Shown one piece after another: positions 51,201 through 61,627 of a stretch of 64,000 nt of DNA. The stretch is from assembly GCF_008831285.2 (NCBI RefSeq), contig NC_045147.1:15664854-15728853 (forward strand). The letters are read 5' to 3'. This DNA comes from Nymphaea colorata (Eukaryota > Streptophyta > Magnoliopsida > Nymphaeales > Nymphaeaceae). Each line of letters starts with the position of its first letter. The first letter of the stretch is position 1. Made by a program: the position numbers and the translations under genes. Under the pieces are notes generated by a model that was not told the origin of the DNA, searched no databases, and saw only the letters and a program-made list of their open reading frames with translations.

Positions 51201-53324
51201 CAAAATCATGACATCACCAAAATATTGCAGATCTTCAGTTCTATCTCAATGCTAACATATGTTTCTGCGTTTAGACTTTTAAGAAGATCAGTTATCTCAG
51301 AATTTTTATATCTAATAGGCTCATTTTCTAGATCTCGGTCCAGGAAGAGCTACCCATCCGGTCAAGAGAATATCTTTGTCCAGAAAATGTGATAATTGCA
51401 ATTCATCATATTTAAACTATATATGTGTGTGTGGACCAGCAGTACAAAATTTCCCTGGAATGAAGCATAGGAAATATGAACTAGTGAATAGAATACATAA
51501 AAAAGAATGTTTGTGTCACATAAGCAATTAAGCACCCATAAGTAGGACTTAGGAAACACCGGCATTAACATGTATACCAGCAGACATAGAGTATATGGTG
51601 CTACCTTGATGAAGGGTGCTCAGAAAAAAAATAAAGGGACTGGCATGGAAAGACAACAAAAAGAAAGGGGAAAAAAAGACAACGATTATCTATAAGACAA
51701 ATGATATTGTGATGGTGACCAGGATCTGCTTTTCAAATTTGAACCAATTGCTGTGGATAATTTCTTCCTTAAGTGTGCATCATGCCAATTATCACGCAGC
51801 TACACAACCATGGACAACAGAATGTTGCTGCAGCAATTTGAAGAACAATAAAGCAGCAAGCTTGAGCAAGTTGATCATAAAATACGCAAATAGCAGGCAA
51901 TGGCCCTGGACATGTTAGTGATCAGCTTGAGATGTGGTTACCATGCATGTCATTTTCTAGAATATTACGAAGAACAAGAAATTACTTAATAGAATAGTTC
52001 ATCCCAAAATAAAAAGAGAAAACAATTCCAATGTAAATAAGACGGATATAGAAGAAGAAAAGAAAAGAAACGAGGCCTAAAAGATAAGGCATCTGCAAAC
52101 CTTATTTTCAAGAGACAAAACGTACTTTGAAGAGTCCTCATCATTCTGAGCAAACTCCTTTGAGCCATCATACAATATCTGCAAAAAATATCCTCGGTTA
52201 ACCCCAATCAAAGATCACAACACATGCAACGATTGTGAATACAGAGAACAAAAAAAAGAAAAAGAAAAACAGATAACACACACTACAGTTGTTGGTCATA
52301 AAAGGGAAACAACCAACACACCCTTTCTAGTATTGCATACTTTAATTGTCTGATATATATTTGCATGGATAACTGGTGTATAGCTCCTAAGCTCTGCCTC
52401 ATCAAATCCTGATTGAAACAAAAATTTGATCTGCATGTAGTGGAGTAAAACAATGTCAGAAGACCAGCAGCTGTCTAAATTTTGCAAAAGTTCATAGTCA
52501 AGAAGGAAAATATGTTGACCTGCTTGAAGATAGTAGACTTTCCCGACTCAGCAGCACCTGATCCAACATAGTTCTCAATGTTTAACATAATATGTACCAT
52601 TGTGTTTGAAAATACACTAATTGGACAAATATATTGAAGAAAGGCCAACAATCCATAGCGGTGAATCAAAGAACAACTCTTAAAGCTTAGGATGAATAGA
52701 TGATGCGTTAGAGCCACAAAGGTGTGTTTTGGGCATCTAGACCTTGACCATGGAGGCATGGTGCAAGCATGCAGTGACCTGTGAAGAAGTGTGTTCTGTG
52801 GGGTTGGGATGGGCAAGGTGCTGTGTCAGCTTAGAAGGGAGGTAATAGGTCAGTGTATGCTTGCATGCATGTGTAATATCATTAGGATCACCAAAGAAAC
52901 TCCTCAAACTTCTTGGTCAGACATTCATATTTAGAAAAGGGAAAGGAGTTGCTTGTAATAAAAAAATTGGATTGAGATTCCATAAAATCTAACCTAGTAG
53001 CAGCAGCTTCTGAATATGCTTCTCGGCTTTTGTTTCCAAAGCAATCTGGCGTTCTATTTCTGCAGCCTGAACGAAGAACACATTTCAATGGTAAAGAGGC
53101 ATTCAAAACTAGAAGTCTCTCCACTTTGCTGAAATAGTTCAAATTCAAGACATCTAACATCAACTACCTCACTTGCAGCCAACTGATGAAGTGGAAACTC
53201 AAGATATCAAAGATCATCTACCCTTACTAACAACAAAACAGAGAGTCAATGGGAGCTGAACCTGAGCACTTTCTTCAGCATCAGCTTCAGAGTGAGGTCT
53301 TTGTCTGCTGCAGAGTAGGCCCAT
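45268..53324 (-). CDS. GPA1: heterotrimeric G-protein alpha subunit
   Basis: Thirteen exons on the minus strand: 53262-53324, 52994-53066, 52521-52558, 52341-52430, 52101-52178, 49464-49571, 49240-49341, 47658-47713, 46983-47117, 46733-46826, 46600-46659, 46452-46531, 45268-45445. They join to 384 residues (Arabidopsis GPA1 is 383). It is the GTP-binding switch of the plasma-membrane heterotrimer. MGLLCSR at the start carries Gly2 and Cys5 for myristoylation and palmitoylation. Switch I has RVRTTG (Arg191, Thr194), switch [14 protein letters not shown] (Gln223), and the guanine-specificity motifs NKFD and TALDQK are intact. The P-loop is odd: GAAESGKST (46-54), with Ala48 where GAGESGKST or GAGDSGKST is usual. 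The full helical domain and canonical GKST exclude an extra-large G protein. All introns are GT-AG. Confidence 0.96.
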
Positions 53325-55400
53325 ATTCTCAATTACGCTGGAAAGCATCGAACTAGTAATCGGAAACTATACGACAGTGTGCCAGACAAACTTTCTGTAA
53401 GGAAGAAGAAAGAAATCCTTCCAAGGAGAAACCAGAAAGCTTATGATCGAGTTCACCAATCTAGGATTCCATACGAATGACACAACATGCTTCGCTCAGC
53501 GCAGCAATCCTGAAGAACCAAAAAGCCAATAAACATACATGAATAGTCTGCACAAGGTTGAGTCCGTGTCAAGTACATGCAAAAATATTGAAACGAGCCC
53601 GGTATACAACATTCGATAGTTAACAAGATGCATTATTTAGGCAATGGTGTCGCTTTTTTCAGCAAGATGGTCTGAGAAAAATGGGGCCTCTTCAGTTCAA
53701 TAAAGAGCCAAGTTGCCAACAAACTAAAGACTAAGCAAGTTGAAAGTTAAACGCATTCATCACCGGACATCGAAGCACATTGATTCAGATCGGACGCCAG
53801 TTCTAAACTCAAGTCGACGAAAACCGGGAACCAAATACACGATAGGCAAAAGCGGGAACGCTGACAAGGAAAGCACTCGGGCAGAGTGACAAGCATCGCA
53901 AAAGATGAACCAGCAGCAGCAAATAATGCATCACATCCAAGACACGGGAGGAGGGAGACGAAGATCGAGTAAAAACGCAAACCACAAAAACAAAGGAAAC
54001 CAAACGCATCAGAGGGAACCCCCAAAAGAGAAAGATAACACAATAAAGGGGAGGGAGCAATCACCGGGGACTCTGAAATCGATTGCAGATAAAGAGCGAG
54101 GGACGGGAAGAGCGAGGCGACCTCCCCTCCCCGCCGGATCATGAGGCCCGACACGGTGGCCGCTTGAGAACAACGCGAGGGGGAGTGAGATGAGGTGGCG
54201 GGCGGGGCAGAGCGGGACTGGCGGTCGTGGCGGCAGCGACGGTGACAGCGGCCGGCTCAACTGATGAAAAGAGGGGCCGGTCAGCGAAGGGAGGATCAGA
54301 CAGTCAAACTGAAAGAGAAAGGGGACGGCAGTGGGTCGTGCACTTCGACGTTTTGCTGACGGCGATTTCGAGGGAGAAGTGGCCGGAAGATGCAACGGAG
54401 AGCGCAACAGAAGGAGCCACGTGGTGAAGCCATTTTTGTGTTTTTTAATGAGAGGTGGGGGGATGGGAGAGCGGCGCAGCGAGTGGGGGAGACCGAGCCG
54501 CGATGCTAATTTTCTTGGTCGGGTAAAGGACGGGAATCACATTTCTCGAGGAGGTAAATTTTTTTCTCTTCAAAAATCACAAAAGATATTGTGCTCAAGT
54601 CTTCTTCACATTTAATTTTTGTTTTGAATATCAAGTTCTTTAGATTCAACTCATGGATTTTTTGGGGATTTTGGTTTGTGTTTGAATTAGATTTAAACTA
54701 AATCCCAACAAGGGATGAATTAATTTAGCAAAATGAATCTTCGTTCATGCAATTTGAACTATGTTTGAGTTATGTGTTATGTAAACAAAAAATTGATTTA
54801 TGCAAGCCATTAGATTTTATTTACCATGAGAAATTTTATAACAATTTAGCCTGTCAATTTTGAGTAAAGCTAACTCAAAACATCTAAGGTGGACTCACTT
54901 GAATGCCTTCAATGATTGCATATAAATATCCACAAGTTTACGAGCGTTTTTTTCTTTACCTAACTCATTAAAAATATTAAATTGTACTCTACGCAGTCCT
55001 AGCTTTATAGTGCATGTACGGTCTTTGGAAATGTGCTTGCATTTTTAATGTTTTCAGAAACGAACTTAAGTTCTTTGAAATATTTCAAATTTCATGCTCA
55101 AGTTGCCAAAAAAAAAAATTAATGACACCTAAATTTTAAATTTTCTTTTTGAATTATTTAAAGATGATCTTCTGGTTTTCAAAAGACATTCACGTTGTTT
55201 GGAGTGATCATGTGTCTTCATGAACGTTTCATGCAACTCTTTTATATTATATGGCAGGACAAATGTACCTTTACAAAAAAAGTCCGACCTCTTAGGAGGC
55301 ACATTTATGTGATAGAAAAGCATAGTTTTTTTTTGCAACATATTGTTTCACAATTTTACTTTAAAAAAATACATATTCGTTCCAAAGAACACACATGAAC
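53325..55400. other. GPA1 leader/promoter region and AT-rich flank
   Basis: From about 53750 to 54540 the DNA is markedly richer in GC than its surroundings and is the likely GPA1 promoter and noncoding first exon, with a leader intron between it and the ATG; the exact donor is unclear. Overlapping open frames there on both strands are explained by composition. Beyond 54550 the sequence is AT-rich and shows nothing I can name. Confidence 0.5.
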
Positions 55401-55403
55401 AAT

Positions 55404-55567
55404 GGGAGTCATTCGGCAATAGGAACACTTTGTGAGTATCCCATGAATCTGCTCTAAATATTGGATCAGATTCACAAAACAATAATCATAGTGTTTCATG
55501 AATCTACATCAATTTTTTAGGTGGATTGATAGAGCACCCACATAATGTCCTTGCTGCCAAGCAACCC
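55404..55567. mobile_element. TTTGGCAATA-type MITE-like segment, copy 2
   Basis: Left end GGGAGTCATTCGGCAATAGG and right end TCCTTGCTGCCAAGCAACCC are near inverse repeats, and the inside carries GTTTCATGAATCTAC as in copy 1 near 34360. It is about 164 bp and noncoding. I could not fix a target-site duplication. Confidence 0.5.
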
Positions 55568-55921
55568 ATGAGGGGCAACTCTTTTTATGATTTTTTCTAC
55601 TTTCATAGTAGTAACACTCAAAATTTTTACTGTAGATCAATTTAAAAGATGGGCTTTTTTTTCATTTTAAAGAGCAAAATGTTATATGAAGAAACTCTAT
55701 ATGTAAGTTTTTGGATTAGTTCAAGTTTCATTGGTCATATAATGCCTTGAAAAGCTGTTGGTTTACCTTGCTAGAACTAATGTTCCAATATTGGGGGCAG
55801 ATTTACTGAATACTCTGCAAGTGTTCTTGCTATCAAACAACCTCAATGTATATGAAAAAAACTACCTTTTCCCCGACTTAGCATTGGTGGTTGAATTTTG
55901 TTCTCTTATGATGCAGATTGA

Positions 55922-56390
55922 TGGATGATAACTGAAGTACTTCAACACTATAACTTCAAGATCTCATATCACTGGGGAAAGGCAGATGAAAGCCTATGAC
56001 ATTAGAATGCAGACAGGCAAATCTGTTAAAGAAATTATGGAGTGAAATCCTTTTTGTCCAATAACTGATAAGACAAATCTCTCTCGTGATCTACAAAAAA
56101 AGTTGTTGGATTTACCTATGATAAGAAGTTCCCTAAATGCATGAAGAAAAATTCACAATACTTTCAGGATGATTATTTGTCAATTTGCTTCATAAGTAAG
56201 AGATTATGGGTCCCAAGCAACCCAGGAGAAATGAGGCAAATGCTAAAGATCCAATTCTACCATCCACCAAAAAATACCAAAATGTACCAAAAGTGCGGGA
56301 ACCAGAATTATTTTTAGCATTCAAGAAAAAGAGATCAGAAAATCCATATCAAATGTCTTGTAGGTAATATGTCAAGGCAAAGCATAAAAA
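55922..56390 (+). mobile_element. Ty3/gypsy retrotransposon relic (RNase H end to integrase start)
   Basis: From 55922 one frame reads WMITEVLQHYNFKISYHWGK, which fits the end of Ty3/gypsy RNase H (W, L, Y-x-F-x-I-x-Y-H-x-G-K-A pattern). About 250 bases on, another stretch reads FYHPPKNTKMYQ followed by NYF, matching the integrase zinc-finger start (HPG-x-TKMY-x-DLK-x-x-FWW). A trace of the C-x-x-CQ part follows near 56360-56380. Stops and frame changes break it throughout, so it is dead. No LTRs were found. Confidence 0.6.
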
Positions 56391-56394
56391 CTAA

Positions 56395-56771
56395 GGGTGT
56401 GTTTGATAGTCTCGGATCTCAGACCTAGGACAGAGTTATGAATTTTTCAAAAATTTTATATAAGACAAATAAACTTTCTTAAAATTTGTATATAATTTTT
56501 TTTTTTTAAAATGAGGGGGGCCAGGGCCCTTGCTGCCCCCCTGGCTCCACCCCTACTCAGACCCAAGGCTGATCGAAGGTCGCTTTTATATGAAATCTAC
56601 AGTGTAAACAAATGCCAAATTTTACCACTGTATGAAAAACAGGATTTGAGATGCACATTTTATGGCCAGAACCTCAAATTTGAGGACTGATGGAAGGGCT
56701 AACCTTAAATCTTTGGATTTGCTTTTCTCAATGATCTCAAGATCTCAAATCTGAGGCCATCAAATGCCCCC
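56395..56771. mobile_element. TIR element beginning GGGTGTGTTTGATAG, host of a smaller MITE
   Basis: The left end GGGTGTGTTTGATAG and the inverse of the right end, GGGGGCATTTGATGG, agree at 11 of 15 positions, and the similarity continues inward (CTCGGATCTCAGA against CTCAGATTTGAGA). The 130-bp MITE at 56426-56555 with its 8-bp duplication sits inside. No coding capacity is seen, and the outer target duplication is unclear. Confidence 0.5.
56426..56555. mobile_element. 130-bp hAT-type MITE with perfect 8-bp TSD
   Basis: CTCAGACC occurs directly on both sides (56418-56425 and 56556-56563). The element ends read TAGGACAGAGTTATGAA on the left and CTGGCTCCACCCCTA on the right; the latter's inverse is TAGGGGTGGAGCCAG, the common plant hAT-type terminus. 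An 8-bp duplication is the hAT hallmark. It is nonautonomous. Confidence 0.8.
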
Positions 56772-56799
56772 AAAGAAATCATTATATGAAATCCACATC

Positions 56800-57994
56800 T
56801 TGCCTTCAAAATGATAATATAAAAAGACTTTGTTGCATGACTTGCGCCACTTCAACTTCCTTTGAGCTTTACAGATCTAAAACAGCAGGAAACTTTTATG
56901 AGTCTCTTTGAGAATTTGGCAACAAAGTTGTTATTGTTTTACCAACTTGTCCCAAAATTCGGCGCAGATTCATAAAATGCTGCATTACAATGTTGCATAT
57001 ACTGGCCTTAATTTTTATGGTAAATTCATGAAATAATTACAACTTATTGCTATTGCCAAATGGGTCTTTCATGTCCATTCAACTCAAGATATTTGAGGAA
57101 CTCTGTGGTAGTTGAAATGTCTGCTCACAAATAATTAAATGCAGCTCCTATGAAGAGACATAATCATGTGGGTACATGTCGTTCCTCCAGAATGGAGGAG
57201 AATTGCGTGCCTTCAAATGGCCATGACAAAAGGAAGGAGGCGCCGAATGAGAGGTACGTTCGACCACAGTTACAATCAGATTCTGATTTGCCATGTTGCT
57301 ATGAGTTTTATCTCCCTTCACATCTAGAGAGAAAAGAAACTATTTCATGGCTTCCTCTACTGCTTCCATAAAGGAAGCAGCCCTTCGGAAGATATCTGAA
57401 GAACAGATCGGCGACAGCAACCAGAAATGACAAGAAAATCACTGAGAAACAGAAGCTGATCAAAGATATGTTCAAGTATTGCAGCACCAGCCCATATCAG
57501 ATCCTGAAATTCAAGATCTAGATTTTTGTGGTGATCTCATAAATGGAATGATCCTCCCTTTAAAAAATCATTAAGAAAGATGGGGATAGATCATGAAGCC
57601 AGATGTGGAATCCCTTACAATTTACGGAAGTTTGAAACTTTTTCCAGTGAGCGAACAACTTAATTTCGAGCGAATCTTCCGCATGCTTGTGCATATTTTC
57701 AGTTAAATAAGTAAAGCAGGTCCGTTAAGCTACAGAAGCCAAAACATTCATTGTCCTATTGTGTCCTTTAGTCCCTGTTTATGTCTTCCTCTGTCCCCTC
57801 CAATACCAACATTAATCTTCTTTCCTTTTCTGGTTATATCTGATTATGATATCACTTGTATTGTATATAAAATGAATAACATGAATCTTTTTGGAACCAT
57901 TATACTCCAATAAAATTAAGTTTTCTTGAAGCAATATGAGGAACCTTTTTTTTTTTCGGGCAGTCATTAATAACTTGAATGTTTATTTAAAATA
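56800..57994. other. AT-rich intergenic with MITE-like segment and an unclassified open frame
   Basis: A third TTTGGCAATA-type segment lies at about 56930-57070: GAATTTGGCAACAAAG at the left and an inverse ending TTGCCAAATGGGTC at the right. From 57150 to 57371 a plus-strand frame (beginning MKRHNHVGTCRSSRMEENC) follows an AG-ending pyrimidine stretch; coding-like residues continue in another frame to about 57540 with stops. I do not recognise it; it could be a decayed gene fragment. Confidence 0.35.
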
Positions 57995-58009
57995 CAAAGG
58001 CAAAAGCAA
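57995..58009 (+). repeat. left target-site duplication of the LINE
   Basis: CAAAGGCAAAAGCAA recurs exactly at 60007-60021. The two copies bracket the LINE-derived sequence, as expected for target-primed reverse transcription. Confidence 0.75.
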
Positions 58010-60006
58010 AAGTCTGAGATTTTTGTTAGAACCATTGTGGACTGCCACATGTTGGAAATTCAGAGAATTCTTCAATGGCCTAATGGGGATCTTCCTTCAA
58101 GTCCCTTGGGCTCCCCTTGTTTTTGGGAAACCTTATTGAAGATCTATGCTTACCACTTCTCACTAAGGTGGAAAAGAGGTTGGCTGGATGGAAGACTCGG
58201 ATTTTGTCCTACGCGGGACGGTTATGTCTCATCCGTTATGTGTTGATGACATTACCCTACTACTGGATGATGGCGTTTGGATTACCAACTATTGTGTTAA
58301 AGAAAATGCAGCAAGCTTGTATCAAATTCATGTGGAATGAGGGAGATGGTGCACGACACATGCATCTTGTTAAGTGGGATCGACTTTGCATGCCGGTTGA
58401 GGAAGGTGGAGTTGGTATTAGAAGATTAGAAGAAGTGAATAGAGTGTTGCTTGCTAGCAGATGCTGTCGGCTTTTGACCTACGGGACACCTTAGGCCAAC
58501 ATTTTTAAGGATAAGTATTTGAGTCACCATAGTCCTTGGACTTTTAAAAAAGCTCCTAACCAAAGCTAGGGCTGGAAAGGATTGCGGTGGGGTTGGAGTT
58601 TGATCCAGGACAAAGTTGAGTGAAAAATTGGTAATGGAGAATGGACCAGGTTTTGGACGGATCGTTGGTTGGGGCAAGTGCTCTTATATAGAGTTGATGC
58701 GAATGGGTATTCATTGCCGTGTAGGGAGTTTAAGATCAGTGTTCGAGAGATTACATGTGGGAGGCAGGATAGCTAGTCTTTTGCCATTGCTAGGAGTCTT
58801 GGAGTGTCCATTGATAACATTAGGCTTATGGAGACTGAGGACAAGCTAGTCTGGAGTGAAGATGGTAAGGCGACTTTCAAAGCTGGTGAGATTATCAAGA
58901 AGTGTCGTACTCAGGGTGTTAAAGAGTGGTGGTGGAAGAAGATTTGGGCTACCTACGCTCCAACCAAGAGCTGCCAGCACACCTACATTGCTTGTGCAGG
59001 CAGACTTCCCACTCATGATAGACTTCAGAAAGCTGGAATTCAATCTTGCCAATCGTTGTTCATTGTGCCTTTGTGCGGAGGAGACTAATGGTCATATCTT
59101 AATTAAGTGTAAAGTTGCCAAGGAAGTATGGCGGTATGTTGCTGCAAAGTTTGGTAGAGTGAAGTTGCCCCAAGGTGAGATTGTAACTGAGTTCCAAAAA
59201 TGGTTACAAGCTAAGATTTCGGGGAAGTGGACACGGCGGTGCTGGAGAATGTCCTTCTTAGTTTCCTGCTGGAGCCTGTGGCAACTAAGAAACAGATGCT
59301 TCCATGACAGCCTTCAATCCCATATTGGTAGGATCAAAAGAGAGGTTTGGAGGAATTGCATAGATAGTTTTTTCTCTGTCAATTGGCCGCCTGAGGTTAT
59401 ACAGAAATTGAAAATTTGGTTGGAAACTGGGCTCTACAGTGTTGACACTATTGGCTTCGATACAAGTAGTATGACTATTAACATTGGTAGAGCTCACACC
59501 AGGCATGGACCGAGAATAGCTGGATTAAGCTATGAGGATAATGGTCAATTGGGTTGTGCCGTCATTATCAAAGACCGGGGCAGAATCTATGAGGGCGAAA
59601 TGGAAGTATTGGAGCGCATTCTTAGATTCCATAAGGAATATGGTGGTGACTATATTATCATCTTCCCAACTAAAGAATGGGTGAGAAAAATTACACAGTT
59701 GTTGGAAGGGAGAAGGACGAATGCTGGCTGGACTAGGTGTTTTAGCCAACTTCAGGGGAGAATTTCAATGAAGCAGGAGTTGATTTAGGCCGTCTGATCA
59801 TGGAACATGCCCATGGGCCCAATGACTATTTTGCTGACTTCAATGTATAGACATAGTTTGGTGGATATGGTTGTTTTCAATTTTTTTGTGAAGAGTTGGG
59901 ACAATCCTTTGTTTTTTTACTATTAAGGTCGCTTGGCCTTTCCTTATACATACTCATTTTGTTGAAATAAAGGAAGGGGGCCTAACCCCCAAGCAAGCTT
60001 TTACTT
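58010..60006 (+). mobile_element. 5'-truncated L1-type LINE, inactivated
   Basis: The insert starts within the C-terminal part of reverse transcriptase and runs through LTKVEKRLAGWKTRILSYAG and CLIRYVLMTLPYYWMMAFGL (58117-58494), typical of plant LINE ORF2. A stretch with several stops follows, then the zf-RVT region (WWWKKIWATYAPTKS, 58804 onward). A frame change near 59040 leads into a long frame to 59788 with CSLC, H and C zinc-ligand spacing (LANRCSLCLCAEETNGHILI). The last 100 or so residues resemble a degenerate RNase H-like domain. A 15-bp duplication flanks it. No poly(A) tail precedes the right copy, which is unusual for L1-type insertions. Confidence 0.85.
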
Positions 60007-60021
60007 CAAAGGCAAAAGCAA

Positions 60022-61221
60022 GCAAGGGCAATCAAAATAATATCGAATTCTCTTTGAGAAACAACTTTTCTAAAAGCAATTTTGTAAATGTCATGCCCAT
60101 AATGTAGAGTATACATTGCCATTTTTATATTTGTTATAGAATTTTAGAATCATCTATATCTTTAGCTCCCTCTCTCTCTCTCTCTGTCTCTCTTTCTCTC
60201 TTCTAATGGCTTATAAGGATAAGGACGGTCTAATTAATTAGACTTCAAATATACAATTAGTGAAGACAAAAACTTGCATTTATGATATTAAGAACAGAAT
60301 ACTTTAATTTTATATGATATTATTATCTATGAGGTGGTTGGCACAATAGATAAAGATAGGGTTTGGTAGGCAACAAATCTTCATCTAAGCTCATACGACA
60401 TAGAGTTTATGTACTGCAAAAGGTGGGACACTGATATACAAGTTTAAACATATCAGATATGTCACCTGGAGGAACTGAAAGCAGGTCTGGTACCTTGAGG
60501 GATCGGACAATGGGCAGGAGGTTCAGCTCTTAGTCAGTCGGTATGATGAAATACTCATGGTTACCCAAAAAAAGCTTAATATTACCATAAAAATAAAGGG
60601 TAAAAGCCAGCATGGGTGTTACCCTCATCTCTTTTCTCAATAGCTTTTTAGATGTTCCTTAGCTTTTTGTTGGCATATCTTTTTTTTTCCATCAATTCGA
60701 TCTTCTTCCTTTTACATGGTTGCATCTTCATTCGAAAAGTTATCGAGAAACTGGGTTTCGATAATCATGCATTTGAGAATTGTGGATCGTTGAACAGATT
60801 GTGATGCCAAAGTACCAGATGAAAGAAGAATGTCTTGATTAACTCGGGAATATGGGATCCGGGTATAGGACCATTAATATTGTTGGACTTGATGAATTCG
60901 GAGAGTCCCTCTTGACCAGAAAACTCAAGATGGGTGAATTAATTTTAACTAACTTGAGTATGAATCACAAAAAGAATTGCTTCAATAAGGAGCGTAATTT
61001 AACTCTACTTAGGCTGAGTATATCAATGGCGTTATGAGATAATTACATTTACTATATGCAAGTCTTTTAGAACTTAAGCATCAGTAGGGAAGACAGAAAT
61101 TTTTAGTTGGAGGCCAATTACGGGAGCCCTAAACTTGGTCCCAAGGCATCCCTAGACCCGGCTCACTATTGAAAAAAATGGGTGGGTGTGTCCAGTTGGC
61201 TGCTCATGACCACTCATAGCT
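60022..61221. other. AT-rich intergenic, possible SINE-like segment
   Basis: A TC-rich run is at about 60169-60200. The stretch from about 60330 (GAGGTGGTTGGCACAATAG) could be a tRNA-derived SINE head, since TGGCACAATAG fits a box A and GGCAACAAATCTT loosely a box B. The tail near 60565 has a short A run, but no target duplication was confirmed. Nothing else was recognised. Confidence 0.3.
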
Positions 61222-61229
61222 CTACCAAT

Positions 61230-61619
61230 TAGGGGCGGGCTAAGGTAGGCAGGGGCGGAGCCAGAATTTTTTTCAGGAGCGGGCCAAATGATCTGCGGGT
61301 TGGGCCAAGAGGAGCGACGGGTAGCGCCAAGAGGAGCGATGGTCGAGCCAAACTAAAAAAAATTGATTTTTTCAATTTTTTTTTTTTCTCTGCGCTCATC
61401 CGGGCCATGGCCCAGGCGGGCCCCCCTCCCTCTACCCCTGAAGGTAGGGCCTGCATGGGCTCCGACCCCACCACAATTTTTTTTTTAAATATACATGTAA
61501 ATTTTAGAAAATTTCACTTGTTCTATATAAAATTAAAAAAAAATGATATTTTGGCCCTATTCAAAATTTAAAAACTTTAATGCAGCCCTCCTCATGAAAA
61601 ATTTCTAGCTTCACCCCTC
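61230..61619. mobile_element. outer hAT-type MITE, 8-bp TSD, interrupted by a second MITE
   Basis: CTACCAAT is duplicated perfectly at 61222-61229 and 61620-61627. The ends are TAGGGGCGGGCTAA on the left and AAATTTCTAGCTTCACCCCTC on the right, whose inverse GAGGGGTGAAGCTAG is a hAT-type terminus. Removing the inner element and one copy of its duplication leaves 191 bp. No coding capacity is seen. Confidence 0.85.
61250..61440. mobile_element. inner hAT-type MITE, 191 bp, perfect 8-bp TSD
   Basis: AAGGTAGG is duplicated perfectly at 61242-61249 and 61441-61448. The element begins CAGGGGCGGAGCCAGAATTT and ends CCCTCTACCCCTG, whose inverse CAGGGGTAGAG matches the left end at nine of eleven positions. 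It lies within the outer MITE at 61230-61619 and so inserted later. Confidence 0.92.
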
Positions 61620-61627
61620 CTACCAAT

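Noticed and set aside
45268-53324. Extra-large G protein (XLG) as the identity of this gene
   Set aside because: The protein has the short 384-residue GPA1 layout, N-terminal lipid-modification signal, GKST in the P-loop and DVGGQR; XLGs have a long N-terminal region and degenerate motifs.
53747-54615. Several overlapping open frames on both strands upstream of GPA1
   Set aside because: They fall in the GC-rich promoter/leader stretch, where stops are rare by composition; none has a recognisable domain.
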